Shown piece by piece: positions 24,149 to 34,251 of a stretch of 39,361 nt of DNA. Source of the DNA: Cereibacter changlensis JA139. GTDB taxonomy: Bacteria > Pseudomonadota > Alphaproteobacteria > Rhodobacterales > Rhodobacteraceae. Every line of letters begins with the position of its first letter. Positions within the stretch are counted from its first letter, which is position 1. The DNA lies in the NCBI RefSeq assembly GCF_003034985.1, contig NZ_PZKG01000030.1:1-39361 (forward strand). Reading direction: 5' to 3'. Below the pieces are notes generated by a model. That model was not told the DNA's origin and searched no databases. It worked only from the letters and a program-made list of their open reading frames with translations. The position numbers and the translations under genes are program-made.

Positions 24149-25033
24149 ATGACCGCCGCCGCCACCGACGCCACCACAACCGCCGCGAAAGACGATCCCA
24201 GAACGCTGGTCTCGACCGACTGGCTTGCCGCCCATCTGCGCGACCCCGACCTGCGCCTGCTCGACGCTTCCTGGTTCATGCCGGGCACGCCGCGCGACCC
24301 GCGGGCCGAGCATGAGGCCGCCCATATCCCCGGCGCGCGTTTCTTCGACATCGACGAGATCAGCGACCAGCGCTCGTCGCTGCCGCATATGGCGCCGCCG
24401 CCCGAGAAGTTCATCAGCCGGATGCGGGCGATGGGCGTGGGCGACGGGCATCAGGTGGTGGTCTACGATTCCACCGGCATCTTTTCGGCGCCGCGGGTCT
24501 GGTGGACCTTCCGGCTGATGGGCAAGCTCGATGTCGCGGTGCTGGACGGGGGCTTTCCCAAATGGCAGGCCGAGGGCCATCCGGTCGAGGACATGCCGGC
24601 GCAGGTGCGCGACCGCCACATCACCGTGCAGCGGCAGGCCGGGCTGGTGAAGGACGTGACGCAGGTCGCCCATGCCTCGAAGCTGGGCGAGGCCGAGATC
24701 ATCGACGCGCGCTCCGCCCCGCGCTTTGCCGGCGGCGAGCCCGAGCCGCGGCCCGGTCTGCGCTCGGGCCATATCCCCGGCTCGAAGAACCTGCCCTGGG
24801 GCAACCTGCTGAATTCCGACGGCACGATGAAATCGCCCGAGGCGCTGCGCAGGCTCTTCACCGAGGCCGGGGTCGATCTGGCGAAACCGGCGATCACCAC
24901 CTGCGGCTCCGGCATTTCCGCCGCCATCCTCAGTCTCGCGCTGGAGCGGATCGGCCACCGCAACCATTCGCTCTACGACGGGTCCTGGGCCGAGTGGGGC
25001 ATGTATGACGACCTCAAGGTCGCGAAAGGATAG
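24149..25033 (+). CDS. sseA: 3-Mercaptopyruvate sulfurtransferase
   Basis: The 294-residue protein has two rhodanese domains; only the second is catalytic. The active cysteine is C252 in T-C-G-S-G-I-S-A, the C-G-S-G type that marks mercaptopyruvate sulfurtransferase rather than thiosulfate sulfurtransferase (C-R-K-G). H-I-P-G-A-R-F-F-D-I-D (59-69) and H-I-P-G-S-K-N-L-P-W mark the two CDC25-like strands. It moves sulfur from 3-mercaptopyruvate to thiols or cyanide. The aromatic aminotransferase gene starts 3 bp downstream. Since aminotransferases can make mercaptopyruvate from cysteine, a shared role is possible but not shown. Confidence 0.94.
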   Translation: MTAAATDATTTAAKDDPRTLVSTDWLAAHLRDPDLRLLDASWFMPGTPRDPRAEHEAAHIPGARFFDIDEISDQRSSLPHMAPPPEKFISRMRAMGVGDGHQVVVYDSTGIFSAPRVWWTFRLMGKLDVAVLDGGFPKWQAEGHPVEDMPAQVRDRHITVQRQAGLVKDVTQVAHASKLGEAEIIDARSAPRFAGGEPEPRPGLRSGHIPGSKNLPWGNLLNSDGTMKSPEALRRLFTEAGVDLAKPAITTCGSGISAAILSLALERIGHRNHSLYDGSWAEWGMYDDLKVAKG

Positions 25034-25036
25034 ACG

Positions 25037-26218
25037 ATGCTCTCCGCGCTGAAACCGCAACCCGCCGACAAGATCCTGCAACTGATCCAGATGTATCGCG
25101 ACGACCCGCGCGAGGCGAAGATCGACCTCGGCGTCGGCGTCTACAAGGACCCGACCGGGCTCACCCCGGTGATGCGCGCGGTGAAGGCGGCCGAGGCGAA
25201 GCTCTGGCAGACCGAGACCACCAAGACCTATACCGGGCTCGCGGGCGAGCCGGCCTATGCCGCCGCCATGGCCAAGATGATCCTCGGCGAGGACGCTGCG
25301 GCCGACCGGATCGCCGCCATCGCCACCCCCGGCGGCACCGGTGCGATCCGGCAGGCGCTGGAGCTGATCAAGCTGGCCTCGCCCGAGGCGACCGTCTGGC
25401 TCAGCAACCCGACCTGGCCGAACCACCCCTCGATCATCCGCTATCTCGGCATCCCGATGCGGGAATACCGCTATTTCGACGCCGAGACCGGGGGGGTGGA
25501 TTTCGACGGGATGATGGCGGATCTGGCAGGGGTGAAGGAGGGCGACGTGGTGCTGCTGCACGGCTGCTGCCACAACCCGACCGGGGCCAATCCGAACGCG
25601 GTGGAATGGGCCGCAATCGCCGACGTGCTGGAAAAGACCGGGGCGATCCCGCTGATCGATCTGGCCTATCAGGGCTTCGGCGACGGGCTGGAGGAGGACG
25701 CCGCCGCGACCCGGCTGATCGCCGCCCGCCTGCCGGAAGTGCTGATCGCCGCCTCCTGCTCGAAGAACTTCGGCATCTACCGCGAACGCACCGGCGTGCT
25801 GATGGCGCTGGGGGACCCGGCGCTGAAACCCACGGTGCAGGCCAACCTGAACTTCCTCAACCGGCAGAACTTCTCCTTCCCGCCCGACCACGGCGCGCGG
25901 CTGGTGACGATGATCCTGACCGATGCCGAACTGACCGCCGACTGGAAGTCGGAGCTGGAGGAGGTGCGGCTGAACATGCTGACGCTGCGCCAGCTTCTGG
26001 CCGACGCGCTCAGGGCCGAGACCGGATCGGACCGCTTCGGCTTCATCGGCCAGCACCGCGGCATGTTCTCGCGGCTAGGGATCACGGCGGACCAGGTGGA
26101 GCGGCTGCGCAGCGAGCATGGCATCTACATGGTGGGCGACAGCCGGCTGAACATCGCCGGGCTGAACCGCAACACCGTGCCGGTGCTGGCCCGCGCGGTG
26201 GCGCAGGTGATCCGCTAG
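25037..26218 (+). CDS. tyrB: Aromatic/aspartate aminotransferase, class Ib-alpha (TyrB type)
   Basis: The 393-residue enzyme is of the AspC/TyrB class I type: D-L-G-V-G-V-Y near 30-36, Y-T-G-L-A-G at 65-70, N-P-T-W-P-N-H (124-130), H-N-P-T-G (179-183), D208 and Y211 in I-D-L-A-Y-Q-G-F-G, and PLP lysine K243 in S-C-S-K-N-F-G-I-Y-R-E-R. R-L-N-I-A-G-L binds the alpha-carboxylate. It should exchange amino groups between 2-oxoglutarate and tyrosine, phenylalanine or aspartate in the cytoplasm. The tyrB symbol is by type; an AspC-like preference cannot be excluded. It is probably co-transcribed with sseA and followed by inverted-repeat copy B. Confidence 0.9.
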   Translation: MLSALKPQPADKILQLIQMYRDDPREAKIDLGVGVYKDPTGLTPVMRAVKAAEAKLWQTETTKTYTGLAGEPAYAAAMAKMILGEDAAADRIAAIATPGGTGAIRQALELIKLASPEATVWLSNPTWPNHPSIIRYLGIPMREYRYFDAETGGVDFDGMMADLAGVKEGDVVLLHGCCHNPTGANPNAVEWAAIADVLEKTGAIPLIDLAYQGFGDGLEEDAAATRLIAARLPEVLIAASCSKNFGIYRERTGVLMALGDPALKPTVQANLNFLNRQNFSFPPDHGARLVTMILTDAELTADWKSELEEVRLNMLTLRQLLADALRAETGSDRFGFIGQHRGMFSRLGITADQVERLRSEHGIYMVGDSRLNIAGLNRNTVPVLARAVAQVIR

Positions 26219-26224
26219 ACCGGA

Positions 26225-26470
26225 AGAGCCGCCCTCGGGGCCATCGAGGCCCCTCGGGCGGCATTGCCATGGACGAAAGGGACCGGCAGGCGCAGACCGT
26301 CTGCCGGTTTCTCCTTGCCCAAATACTCCCGCCGGAGGCACCTTGGGCCAGCCGCGGACGCTCCGCGGGGAGTATTTCTGCAAGGAGAAGACCAGGGGCT
26401 ACGCCAGGGTCTTTTGCGGCGGCAGGCCGTCGGCGCGGGTTCGATGCCCGCGACGACGGCTCCCCCGCCG
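26225..26470. repeat. Long inverted-repeat element, copy B
   Basis: This has the same plan as copy A at 22716-22969: outer GAGCCGCC against GGCTC, hairpins with ATCGA (26237-26253) and TCGAT (26435-26451) loops, GCCATGGA, and inner GGTTTCTCCTTGCCCAAATA (26306) against GGGGAGTATTTCTGCAAGGA (26367). The central 40 bp are in the opposite orientation to copy A. The right outer arm has diverged more. No coding potential is seen. Confidence 0.8.
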
Positions 26471-26489
26471 GCAGGAAGCCCGGATGGCA

Positions 26490-26517
26490 AAAGGCCCGGA
26501 CCGAGGTCCGGGCCTTT
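26490..26517 (-). terminator. Intrinsic terminator of glnK-amtB
   Basis: AAAGGCCCGGACC - GA - GGTCCGGGCCTTT is a perfect 13-bp stem (a 4-base CGAG loop is more realistic). On the minus strand it is followed by a TTTTG run and sits about 40 bp past the amtB stop. It may also act on the plus strand for the aminotransferase operon. Confidence 0.8.
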
Positions 26518-26558
26518 CGGAAGGGCGGCGGGGGAAGGGCCCGCCTGCCCGCGTGGTC

Positions 26559-27920
26559 TCAGGCGTGATAGGCCGATTCGCCGTGCGAGGTCTGGTCGAG
26601 GCCGATGCGCTCGCTCTCGGTGTCGACCCGCAGGCCGACGATCAGATCGGCGATCTTGAAGGCCACGAAGGAGACGACGGCCGTCCAGATGATGGTCACG
26701 ACGATGGCCTGGATCTGGATGATGGTCTGGCCGACGATCGAGTAGTCGTCGCCGTTCACCCCACCCAGCGTCGCCGCCGAGAAGATGCCGGTCCCGACGG
26801 CGCCGATGATGCCGCCAACGCCATGGATGCCGAACACGTCGAGGCTGTCGTCATAGCCCAGCGCGTTCTTCACGGTGGTCACGAAGAAGTAGCAGACCGC
26901 CGAGGCGACCGCGCCCAGCACGATGGCGCCCATCGGCCCGATGGTGCCGCAAGCCGGGGTGACGGCGACGAGGCCGGCGATCATCCCGGAGGCCGCACCG
27001 AGCATCGAGGCCTTGCCGCGGGCCAGCGCCTCGATCAGCGACCAGGCGAGCACGGCGGCGGCCGTGGCCACGAAGGTGTTGATCATGGCCAGCGTCGCAC
27101 CGCCGTTCGCCTCGAGATTCGAGCCGACGTTGAAGCCGAACCAGCCGAACCACAGCATCGAGGCGCCGATCATGGTCATCACCATCGAGTGCGGCGCCAT
27201 GTTGTCCTTGCCGAAGCCCAGCCGCTTGCCGACCATCATCGCGCCGATCAGCGCCGCCACACCGGCGTTGATATGCACCACGGTGCCGCCGGCGAAGTCG
27301 ATGGCGCCCCAGTTGAAGATCAGGCCCGAGGCGTCCCACACCATGTGAGCGATCGGGAAATAGGCGAAGGTCACCCAGATCACGCTGAAGATCAGCACGG
27401 CCGAGAACTTTATCCGCTCGGCGAAGCCGCCGATGATCAGGGCCGGGGTCAGGGCCGCGAAGGTCATCTGGAAGCAGATGAACAGGTATTCCGGGATGAC
27501 GAAGCCATCCGAGAAGGTCGCCGCCATGCTCTCCGTGGTCACGCCCGCCAGGAACAGTTTGCCGAAGCCTCCCCAGAATGGGCTGGTGCCGCCGCCGAAG
27601 GCGAAGGAATAGCCGTAGAGCACCCAGATCACCATGACCGTGCAGCCGATCAGCGTGGTCTGCATCAGCACCGAGAGCATGTTCTTGGACCGCACGAGAC
27701 CGCCGTAGAACAGGGCGATTCCCGGCAGGATCATGAAGAACACGAGCACGGTGGACATCAGCATCCAGGCCACGTCACCCTTGTCCATCACGGGGGCCGC
27801 CGCCTCGGCGACCTCGGCGGCTGCGGTGGCGGCCTCGGTGGTCGCCTCCTGCGCCCAGAGGGGCAGCGCGGAACCCGCGACGAGCGCGGAAAGTCCCGAA
27901 AGTTTCGCCAGAGTCTTCAT
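26559..27920 (-). CDS. amtB: Ammonium transporter AmtB
   Basis: The 453-residue protein has an N-terminal signal peptide (cut near W-A-Q-E, residue 24), an Ala/Glu-rich linker, and eleven membrane helices. The twin pore histidines are H216 in G-G-T-V-V-H-I-N-A-G and H366 in D-V-F-G-I-H-G-V-G-G. The conserved F-F-M-I-L-P-G-I-A-L-F-Y-G-G-L-V-R start of helix 1 and D-x-x-x-E near Y-x-x-F are also seen. It conducts ammonium across the inner membrane as a trimer and is blocked by GlnK. It lies 25 bp downstream of glnK, forming the classic glnK-amtB operon. Confidence 0.97.
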   Translation of the reverse strand: MKTLAKLSGLSALVAGSALPLWAQEATTEAATAAAEVAEAAAPVMDKGDVAWMLMSTVLVFFMILPGIALFYGGLVRSKNMLSVLMQTTLIGCTVMVIWVLYGYSFAFGGGTSPFWGGFGKLFLAGVTTESMAATFSDGFVIPEYLFICFQMTFAALTPALIIGGFAERIKFSAVLIFSVIWVTFAYFPIAHMVWDASGLIFNWGAIDFAGGTVVHINAGVAALIGAMMVGKRLGFGKDNMAPHSMVMTMIGASMLWFGWFGFNVGSNLEANGGATLAMINTFVATAAAVLAWSLIEALARGKASMLGAASGMIAGLVAVTPACGTIGPMGAIVLGAVASAVCYFFVTTVKNALGYDDSLDVFGIHGVGGIIGAVGTGIFSAATLGGVNGDDYSIVGQTIIQIQAIVVTIIWTAVVSFVAFKIADLIVGLRVDTESERIGLDQTSHGESAYHA

Positions 27921-27945
27921 TTATTCTATCCCTCTCCCGTCCGCG

Positions 27946-28284
27946 TCAGAGCGCGTCGTCGTTGATTTCGCCCGTGCGCACGCGGACAGCGTGTTCGACA
28001 TCAAGCACGAAGATCTTGCCGTCGCCGATCTTGTCGGTCTTGGCGGTGGCGCGGATCGTCTCCACCACGGGGTCGGCGAGGCTGTCGCTCACCACGATCT
28101 CGAGACGGACCTTCGGCACGAAATTCACGGCATATTCGGCGCCGCGGTAGATCTCGGTGTGGCCCGACTGCGAGCCGAACCCCTTGATTTCCGTGACCAT
28201 CATGCCGCGCACGCCGATGGTGGTGAGCGCCTCGCGCACCTCCTCCAGCTTGAACGGCTTGATTGCTGCAATGATGAGTTTCAC
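27946..28284 (-). CDS. glnK: Nitrogen regulatory PII protein GlnK
   Basis: The 112-residue PII protein starts at GTG (V/M-K-L-I-I-A-A-I-K-P-F-K). The T-loop carries the uridylylation tyrosine Y51 in R-G-A-E-Y-A-V-N-F-V-P-K. The B-loop region T-D-K-I-G-D-G-K-I-F-V (about 83-93) binds ATP/ADP and 2-oxoglutarate. GlnK senses nitrogen and energy state, binds AmtB to shut ammonium entry when nitrogen is plentiful, and may act on NtrB or glutamine synthetase adenylylation. Placement just upstream of amtB favours GlnK over GlnB. The long 257-bp upstream region is likely to hold nitrogen-control sites. Confidence 0.95.
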   Translation of the reverse strand: MKLIIAAIKPFKLEEVREALTTIGVRGMMVTEIKGFGSQSGHTEIYRGAEYAVNFVPKVRLEIVVSDSLADPVVETIRATAKTDKIGDGKIFVLDVEHAVRVRTGEINDDAL

Positions 28285-28396
28285 ATCGTTCCCCTGTCTT
28301 ACTCGGCCCTCGCCGGACCCCACGTCATCACAAGGCAAGGTTCGACCCCGACGCACAACAATCGGGCAGGAGAAAAGCGGGCGGACCCTTCGGTTG

Positions 28397-28413
28397 TTGC
28401 ACATTTTTTGCAC
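28397..28413. promoter_or_regulatory. TTGCAC direct repeat in the glnK upstream region
   Basis: TTGCAC occurs at 28397-28402 and 28408-28413, an 11-bp (one helix turn) period, within an A/T patch. It lies about 115 bp upstream of glnK and 130 bp upstream of the PBP gene. It could bind a dimeric regulator; the sequence resembles parts of NtrC or sigma-54 sites, but the required GG of a sigma-54 -24 box is missing. The rest of the 257-bp spacer shows nothing I can assign. Confidence 0.3.
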
Positions 28414-28541
28414 CGATTTGCGGGATCGCTTAAATTAAAAGCAGTATGATGAGTGGGATTAAACCGGGGCCCACTCCACATTCCCCACTGCTGCGGATAG
28501 AGTCGCGCGAATGACATCGCGAACAGGCGGGCAGGTCGGGC

Positions 28542-30830
<2,289 letters not shown>

Positions 30831-30851
30831 GGCCAAGCCCCGGAATGCGAA

Positions 30852-30873
30852 ACGCCGCCCCGAGGGGCGGCGT
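30852..30873. terminator. Bidirectional hairpin between PBP and mlaC
   Basis: ACGCCGCCC - CGAG - GGGCGGCGT (9-bp stem) lies 22 bp past the PBP stop and 25 bp past the convergent mlaC stop. Short T-rich tracts on both sides support a shared terminator. Confidence 0.7.
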
Positions 30874-30897
30874 CTTGCTGTCCGGTCGTCGCTTTCC

Positions 30898-31524
30898 TCA
30901 GCGGGCGGTCTTCAGCGCCTCGGTCAGTCCGGCGATGCTGCCGCGCTGGCGGTCCAGCATGGCCCCGATCTCGGTGCGTTCGGAAGCGAGCATGTTCACC
31001 CCCTCGATGATGATGTTGAAGAACATCGGCTTGCCGCCCTTGTCCGACACATGCCAGCGCAGCTCGAACGGGGCCTCGCCGCGCAGATAGGCGGTGGAGA
31101 TCACCTCGACGCTGCTCTTCAGCGGCCGCGCGTCGGTGACCTTGATCTCGCCGCCGATGAACTCGCGGAAGCGGCTGCCGTATTTGCGGCTGATGTAGCC
31201 CTGGTAGGCCTTGGTGAAGGCCGCCATCTCGGCGCGGCTCGCCCCGCGGCCGGCGACGCCCAGCGCGGTGCGGGCAATGGCCGGCACATCGGCGTATTGC
31301 ACAAACATCCGCTCGAAATCGCCGTACATCTGCTGCTCGGACCGGCCCGAGTTGATGATCCGGTTCACCTCATCGATGGCGCGCGTCACCAGATTGCGCG
31401 CGGTGTTCACGTCAAGCGCCTGCGCCGGCTGCCAGGGCAGCGCCAGCACGGCGGCCCCGGCGAGCAGGCCGAGCGTCACGGCGCGGCGGGTCAGCAGGGG
31501 CGGGGGGATCATGTCATTGGGCAT
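30898..31524 (-). CDS. mlaC: MlaC/Ttg2D-family phospholipid-binding protein
   Basis: The 208-residue protein has a signal peptide with twin arginines (L-T-R-R-A-V-T-L-G-L-L-A, cut after Q-A), so Tat export is possible. The mature part matches MlaC (Ttg2/toluene tolerance family): Y-A-D-V-P-A-I-A-R-T-A-L-G-V-A-G-R near 75, F-T-K-A-Y-Q-G-Y-I-S-R-K-Y near 105, and the C-terminal I-I-I-E-G-V-N-M. It ferries phospholipids between MlaA at the outer membrane and the inner-membrane MlaFEDB complex. The start at 31524 has GAGGA 5 bases upstream and overlaps the mlaA end by 11 bases. A start 12 bases later is the alternative. No mlaFED genes are in the window. Confidence 0.9.
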   Translation of the reverse strand: MPNDMIPPPLLTRRAVTLGLLAGAAVLALPWQPAQALDVNTARNLVTRAIDEVNRIINSGRSEQQMYGDFERMFVQYADVPAIARTALGVAGRGASRAEMAAFTKAYQGYISRKYGSRFREFIGGEIKVTDARPLKSSVEVISTAYLRGEAPFELRWHVSDKGGKPMFFNIIIEGVNMLASERTEIGAMLDRQRGSIAGLTEALKTAR

Positions 31525-32338
31525 AGGGGTCCTCGAAACTGTCGGCGGAGAGATCGGCCGCGTAGGGATCGACGAACCCCGCATCGGCATCCGTCGCGTA
31601 GGGGTCGATGAAGTCGTCCTCGACGCCACCGGTCTGGCCCAGCTCGAACCTGCGGTTCTGCAGGTAAAGCAGGCGGGTCTGCGCATAGCTATCAGCGCTT
31701 TCATAGAGAACGGAATCCAAAGTGTCGCGATAGCGGTCGCGTTCACCAAGCTTTGATCCCAGCTTCGCCGCGGTGGCGTAAGAGCGCTCGGGCGTCGGCA
31801 GCAGCAGCCGCACCGGGTTCAGCGCCAGATCGACGACACTGCCGACCAGATCGCGCTCGGTCGTCGGCCCGAAGAACGGCGCCTCGCCATAGACGCCTTC
31901 CGGGGCGCCCCAGACATGCATCGTCTCGCCGAAGTCGGTCTCCTTGCCGGGCAGGCCCATGGCGCTGGCCGGGTCGAACAGCCCGCCGATGCCGAGCACG
32001 CTGTTCACCGCGAAGCGCGCGGTGTTCTGCGCCGCAAAGCCGAGCCGCGCCTGCAGCAGGTTGTTCACCACATCGCCCGGCACATCGAGGTTGCCGGCGA
32101 AATTGCCGATCCCGCGCTGCACCGGCTGCGGCAGCACCGTGCCATATCCGCGCGCCGCCGGGCGCAGCAGCGCCCGGTCGACGCCGCGGTTGAAGTCATG
32201 CACCCGGCGGTTGGAGGCCTCGGCCGGATCGTTGATCCCGACCGGCGCCGGGGCCGGCCCGCAGGCGGTCAACGCGGCGAGACCGAGCAGTGCGACGGCC
32301 CAACGCGACCGGGAAAGCAAAATGGTGTTCAAGATCAT
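31514..32338 (-). CDS. mlaA: Outer-membrane lipoprotein MlaA (VacJ)
   Basis: The 274-residue protein begins with a lipoprotein signal ending in the lipobox L-T-A-C (C26). The mature protein carries the MlaA core: N-D-P-A-E-A-S-N-R-R-V-H-D-F-N-R, N-L-D-V-P-G-D-V-V-N-N-L-L-Q and R-F-A-V-N-S-V-L-G-I-G-G-L-F-D-P-A. G-L-P-G-K-E-T-D-F-G-E-T, Y-L-V/P-F-F-G-P-T-T and Y-E-S-A-D follow. It removes misplaced phospholipids from the outer leaflet. The C-terminal tail has three D-P-Y-A units (F-I-D-P-Y-A-T, F-V-D-P-Y-A-A, F-E-D-P-Y-A-Q) in an acidic linker not part of the family core. An earlier in-frame ATG (32422) would spoil the signal peptide. Confidence 0.94.
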   Translation of the reverse strand: MILNTILLSRSRWAVALLGLAALTACGPAPAPVGINDPAEASNRRVHDFNRGVDRALLRPAARGYGTVLPQPVQRGIGNFAGNLDVPGDVVNNLLQARLGFAAQNTARFAVNSVLGIGGLFDPASAMGLPGKETDFGETMHVWGAPEGVYGEAPFFGPTTERDLVGSVVDLALNPVRLLLPTPERSYATAAKLGSKLGERDRYRDTLDSVLYESADSYAQTRLLYLQNRRFELGQTGGVEDDFIDPYATDADAGFVDPYAADLSADSFEDPYAQ

Positions 32339-32523
32339 CTTTCCAATATCCGCCCTTACAAATCGACAACCGCAGCCTGCACCGCAGGGAAACAGCAATC
32401 GCGCCATGAGGCAACGGTGCAATCGCGGCCGCGACAGGCGGGCGCCCGGTCCCCGACCCCGCTTTAACCCGATGGTATCGGAAAGGCGCCAGAAGGACCA
32501 GAGACCGGCAGAACGGGCGCAGG

Positions 32524-34251
32524 ATGGACCGCAAGGACCGAGATCAGGGATACCGCGAACTGCGCCGGGCGCAGCGGCCCTCGCTCGGTCTCCTGCTCAC
32601 GGTCTTCCTGTTCAGCACCTTCGTGAACCTGCTGATGCTCACGGGTCCGCTCTACATGCTGCAGGTCTACGACCGGGTGCTGACCAGCCGCTCGCAGGAG
32701 ACGCTGCTGGCCTTGTCGCTGCTGACCGGTTTCCTCTTCCTCGCCATGGGGCTGCTGGACCAGGCGCGCGGCCGGATCCTGGCGCGGATCGGCGCGCGGC
32801 TGCAGGACGGTCTCGATCGCAGGGTGTTCGAGGCCGCGCTGCGCCGGCTGACGCTGGCCCCGGAGGACCCGGCGGCGCTTTCGGCGCAGCGCGACCTCGA
32901 GGCGGTGCAGCGGCTCTGGGCGGCGCCGGTGCTCAGCGCATTGTTCGACCTGCCCTGGACGCCGCTGTTCCTCGCCGCGATCTTCGCCTTCCATCCCTGG
33001 CTGGGCTGGCTCGCCCTCGGCGGCGGGGCGGCGCTGGTGCTGGCGACCCTGCTGCACCAGCGCCTGGCCGAGGCCCCGCTGCGCCGCGCCGCGCAGCTGG
33101 GGCTGGAGGCCGACCGGCTGGCCGACCGGCTGAAGGCCGAGGCCGAGCCGGTGCAGGCGCTGGGGCTGTCCGGGGCCGGCCATGACCGCTGGCGACGCGC
33201 CCGCAGCGCCGCGCTGCGCCAAAGCCTCGCCGCCGCCGACCTGACCGGCGGCTTCGGCGCGCTGTCGAAGACGCTGCGGCTGGTCCTGCAATCGGCGATG
33301 CTCGGCCTCGGGGCCCTGCTCGTGCTGCGGCAGGAGCTCGGGGCCGGGGCGATGATCGCCGGCTCCATCCTGATGGGCCGCGCCCTCGCCCCGGTGGAGC
33401 TGACGATCGGCCACTGGGCGGTGGTGCAGCGCGCCCGGACCGGCTGGCATCGGCTGGCCGCGTTGCTGGCCCGGCAACCGCACGACCCGCCGCGTAGCGC
33501 GCTGCCCCGCCCGCGCGCCCTGGTGGAGGCCCGCGACCTTTCCGTGGCGCCGCCCGGCGGGCCCCCGGTGCTGCACGGGCTCGGCTTCCGGCTGGAGCCG
33601 GGCCAGGCGCTGGGGGTGATCGGCCCCTCGGGCGCGGGAAAATCCGGCCTCGCCCGCGCCCTGACCGGAGTCTGGCCCCCGGTGGCCGGGCAGATCCGGC
33701 TGGGCGGCGCGCCGCTGGACCAGTACGACCCGGCGCTGCTGGGCGACTGGCTTGGCTACCTGCCGCAGCGGGTGACGCTGTTCGACGGCACGGTGGCCGA
33801 GAACATCGCCCGGCTGCAGTCCAATCCAGAGGGCGGCGCGGTGGTGGCGGCGGCGCGGAAGGCGGCGGCGCATGACATGATCCTCGCCCTGCCGCAGGGC
33901 TACGACACCCCGATTTCCGGTGACGGCACCCGGCTGTCCGGCGGCCAGATCCAGCGCATCGGCCTCGCCCGCGCCCTCTACGGCGACCCGGTGCTCCTGG
34001 TGCTGGACGAGCCGAACGCCCATCTCGACAGCGAGGGATCGCTGGCGCTGAACCGCGCGATCCGCGCGGTGAAGGCTTCGGGTGGCGCGGTCCTCATCAT
34101 GGCGCATCGCCCCGCCGCCATCCAGGAATGCGACCTGCTGCTGGTGCTGGAGGAAGGCCGGCAGCGCGCCTTCGGCCCGCGCGACCAGGTGCTGCGCGAC
34201 CGGGTGCGCAACCACGGCGACATCCTGCGCGCCGCCGGAGGTACGACGTGA
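32524..34251 (+). CDS. Type I secretion ABC transporter (PrtD type)
   Basis: The 575-residue protein has an N-terminal ABC membrane domain (about 20-300) with the family marks F-V-N-L-L-M-L-T-G-P-L-Y-M-L-Q-V-Y-D-R-V-L near 33-53 and F-D-L-P-W-T-P-L-F-L near 141. The ATPase domain has Walker A G-P-S-G-A-G-K-S (367-374), signature L-S-G-G-Q (471-475), Walker B L-L-V-L-D-E-P (491-497) and H-switch M-A-H-R. It matches PrtD/HasD-type exporters of RTX proteins and lacks the peptidase-like domain of HlyB. No RTX substrate gene is nearby. Its stop overlaps the adaptor's GTG start by 4 bases. Confidence 0.93.
   Translation: MDRKDRDQGYRELRRAQRPSLGLLLTVFLFSTFVNLLMLTGPLYMLQVYDRVLTSRSQETLLALSLLTGFLFLAMGLLDQARGRILARIGARLQDGLDRRVFEAALRRLTLAPEDPAALSAQRDLEAVQRLWAAPVLSALFDLPWTPLFLAAIFAFHPWLGWLALGGGAALVLATLLHQRLAEAPLRRAAQLGLEADRLADRLKAEAEPVQALGLSGAGHDRWRRARSAALRQSLAAADLTGGFGALSKTLRLVLQSAMLGLGALLVLRQELGAGAMIAGSILMGRALAPVELTIGHWAVVQRARTGWHRLAALLARQPHDPPRSALPRPRALVEARDLSVAPPGGPPVLHGLGFRLEPGQALGVIGPSGAGKSGLARALTGVWPPVAGQIRLGGAPLDQYDPALLGDWLGYLPQRVTLFDGTVAENIARLQSNPEGGAVVAAARKAAAHDMILALPQGYDTPISGDGTRLSGGQIQRIGLARALYGDPVLLVLDEPNAHLDSEGSLALNRAIRAVKASGGAVLIMAHRPAAIQECDLLLVLEEGRQRAFGPRDQVLRDRVRNHGDILRAAGGTT

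Noticed and set aside
26435-26451. tRNA T-arm-like hairpin with TTCGAT
   Set aside because: There is no acceptor stem, anticodon arm or CCA context; it is one of four equivalent hairpins in the inverted-repeat element.
28397-28413. Sigma-54 promoter reading toward the PBP gene
   Set aside because: TTGCAC-N5-TTGCA lacks the almost invariant GG of the -24 box, and a PBP gene is an unlikely sigma-54 target.
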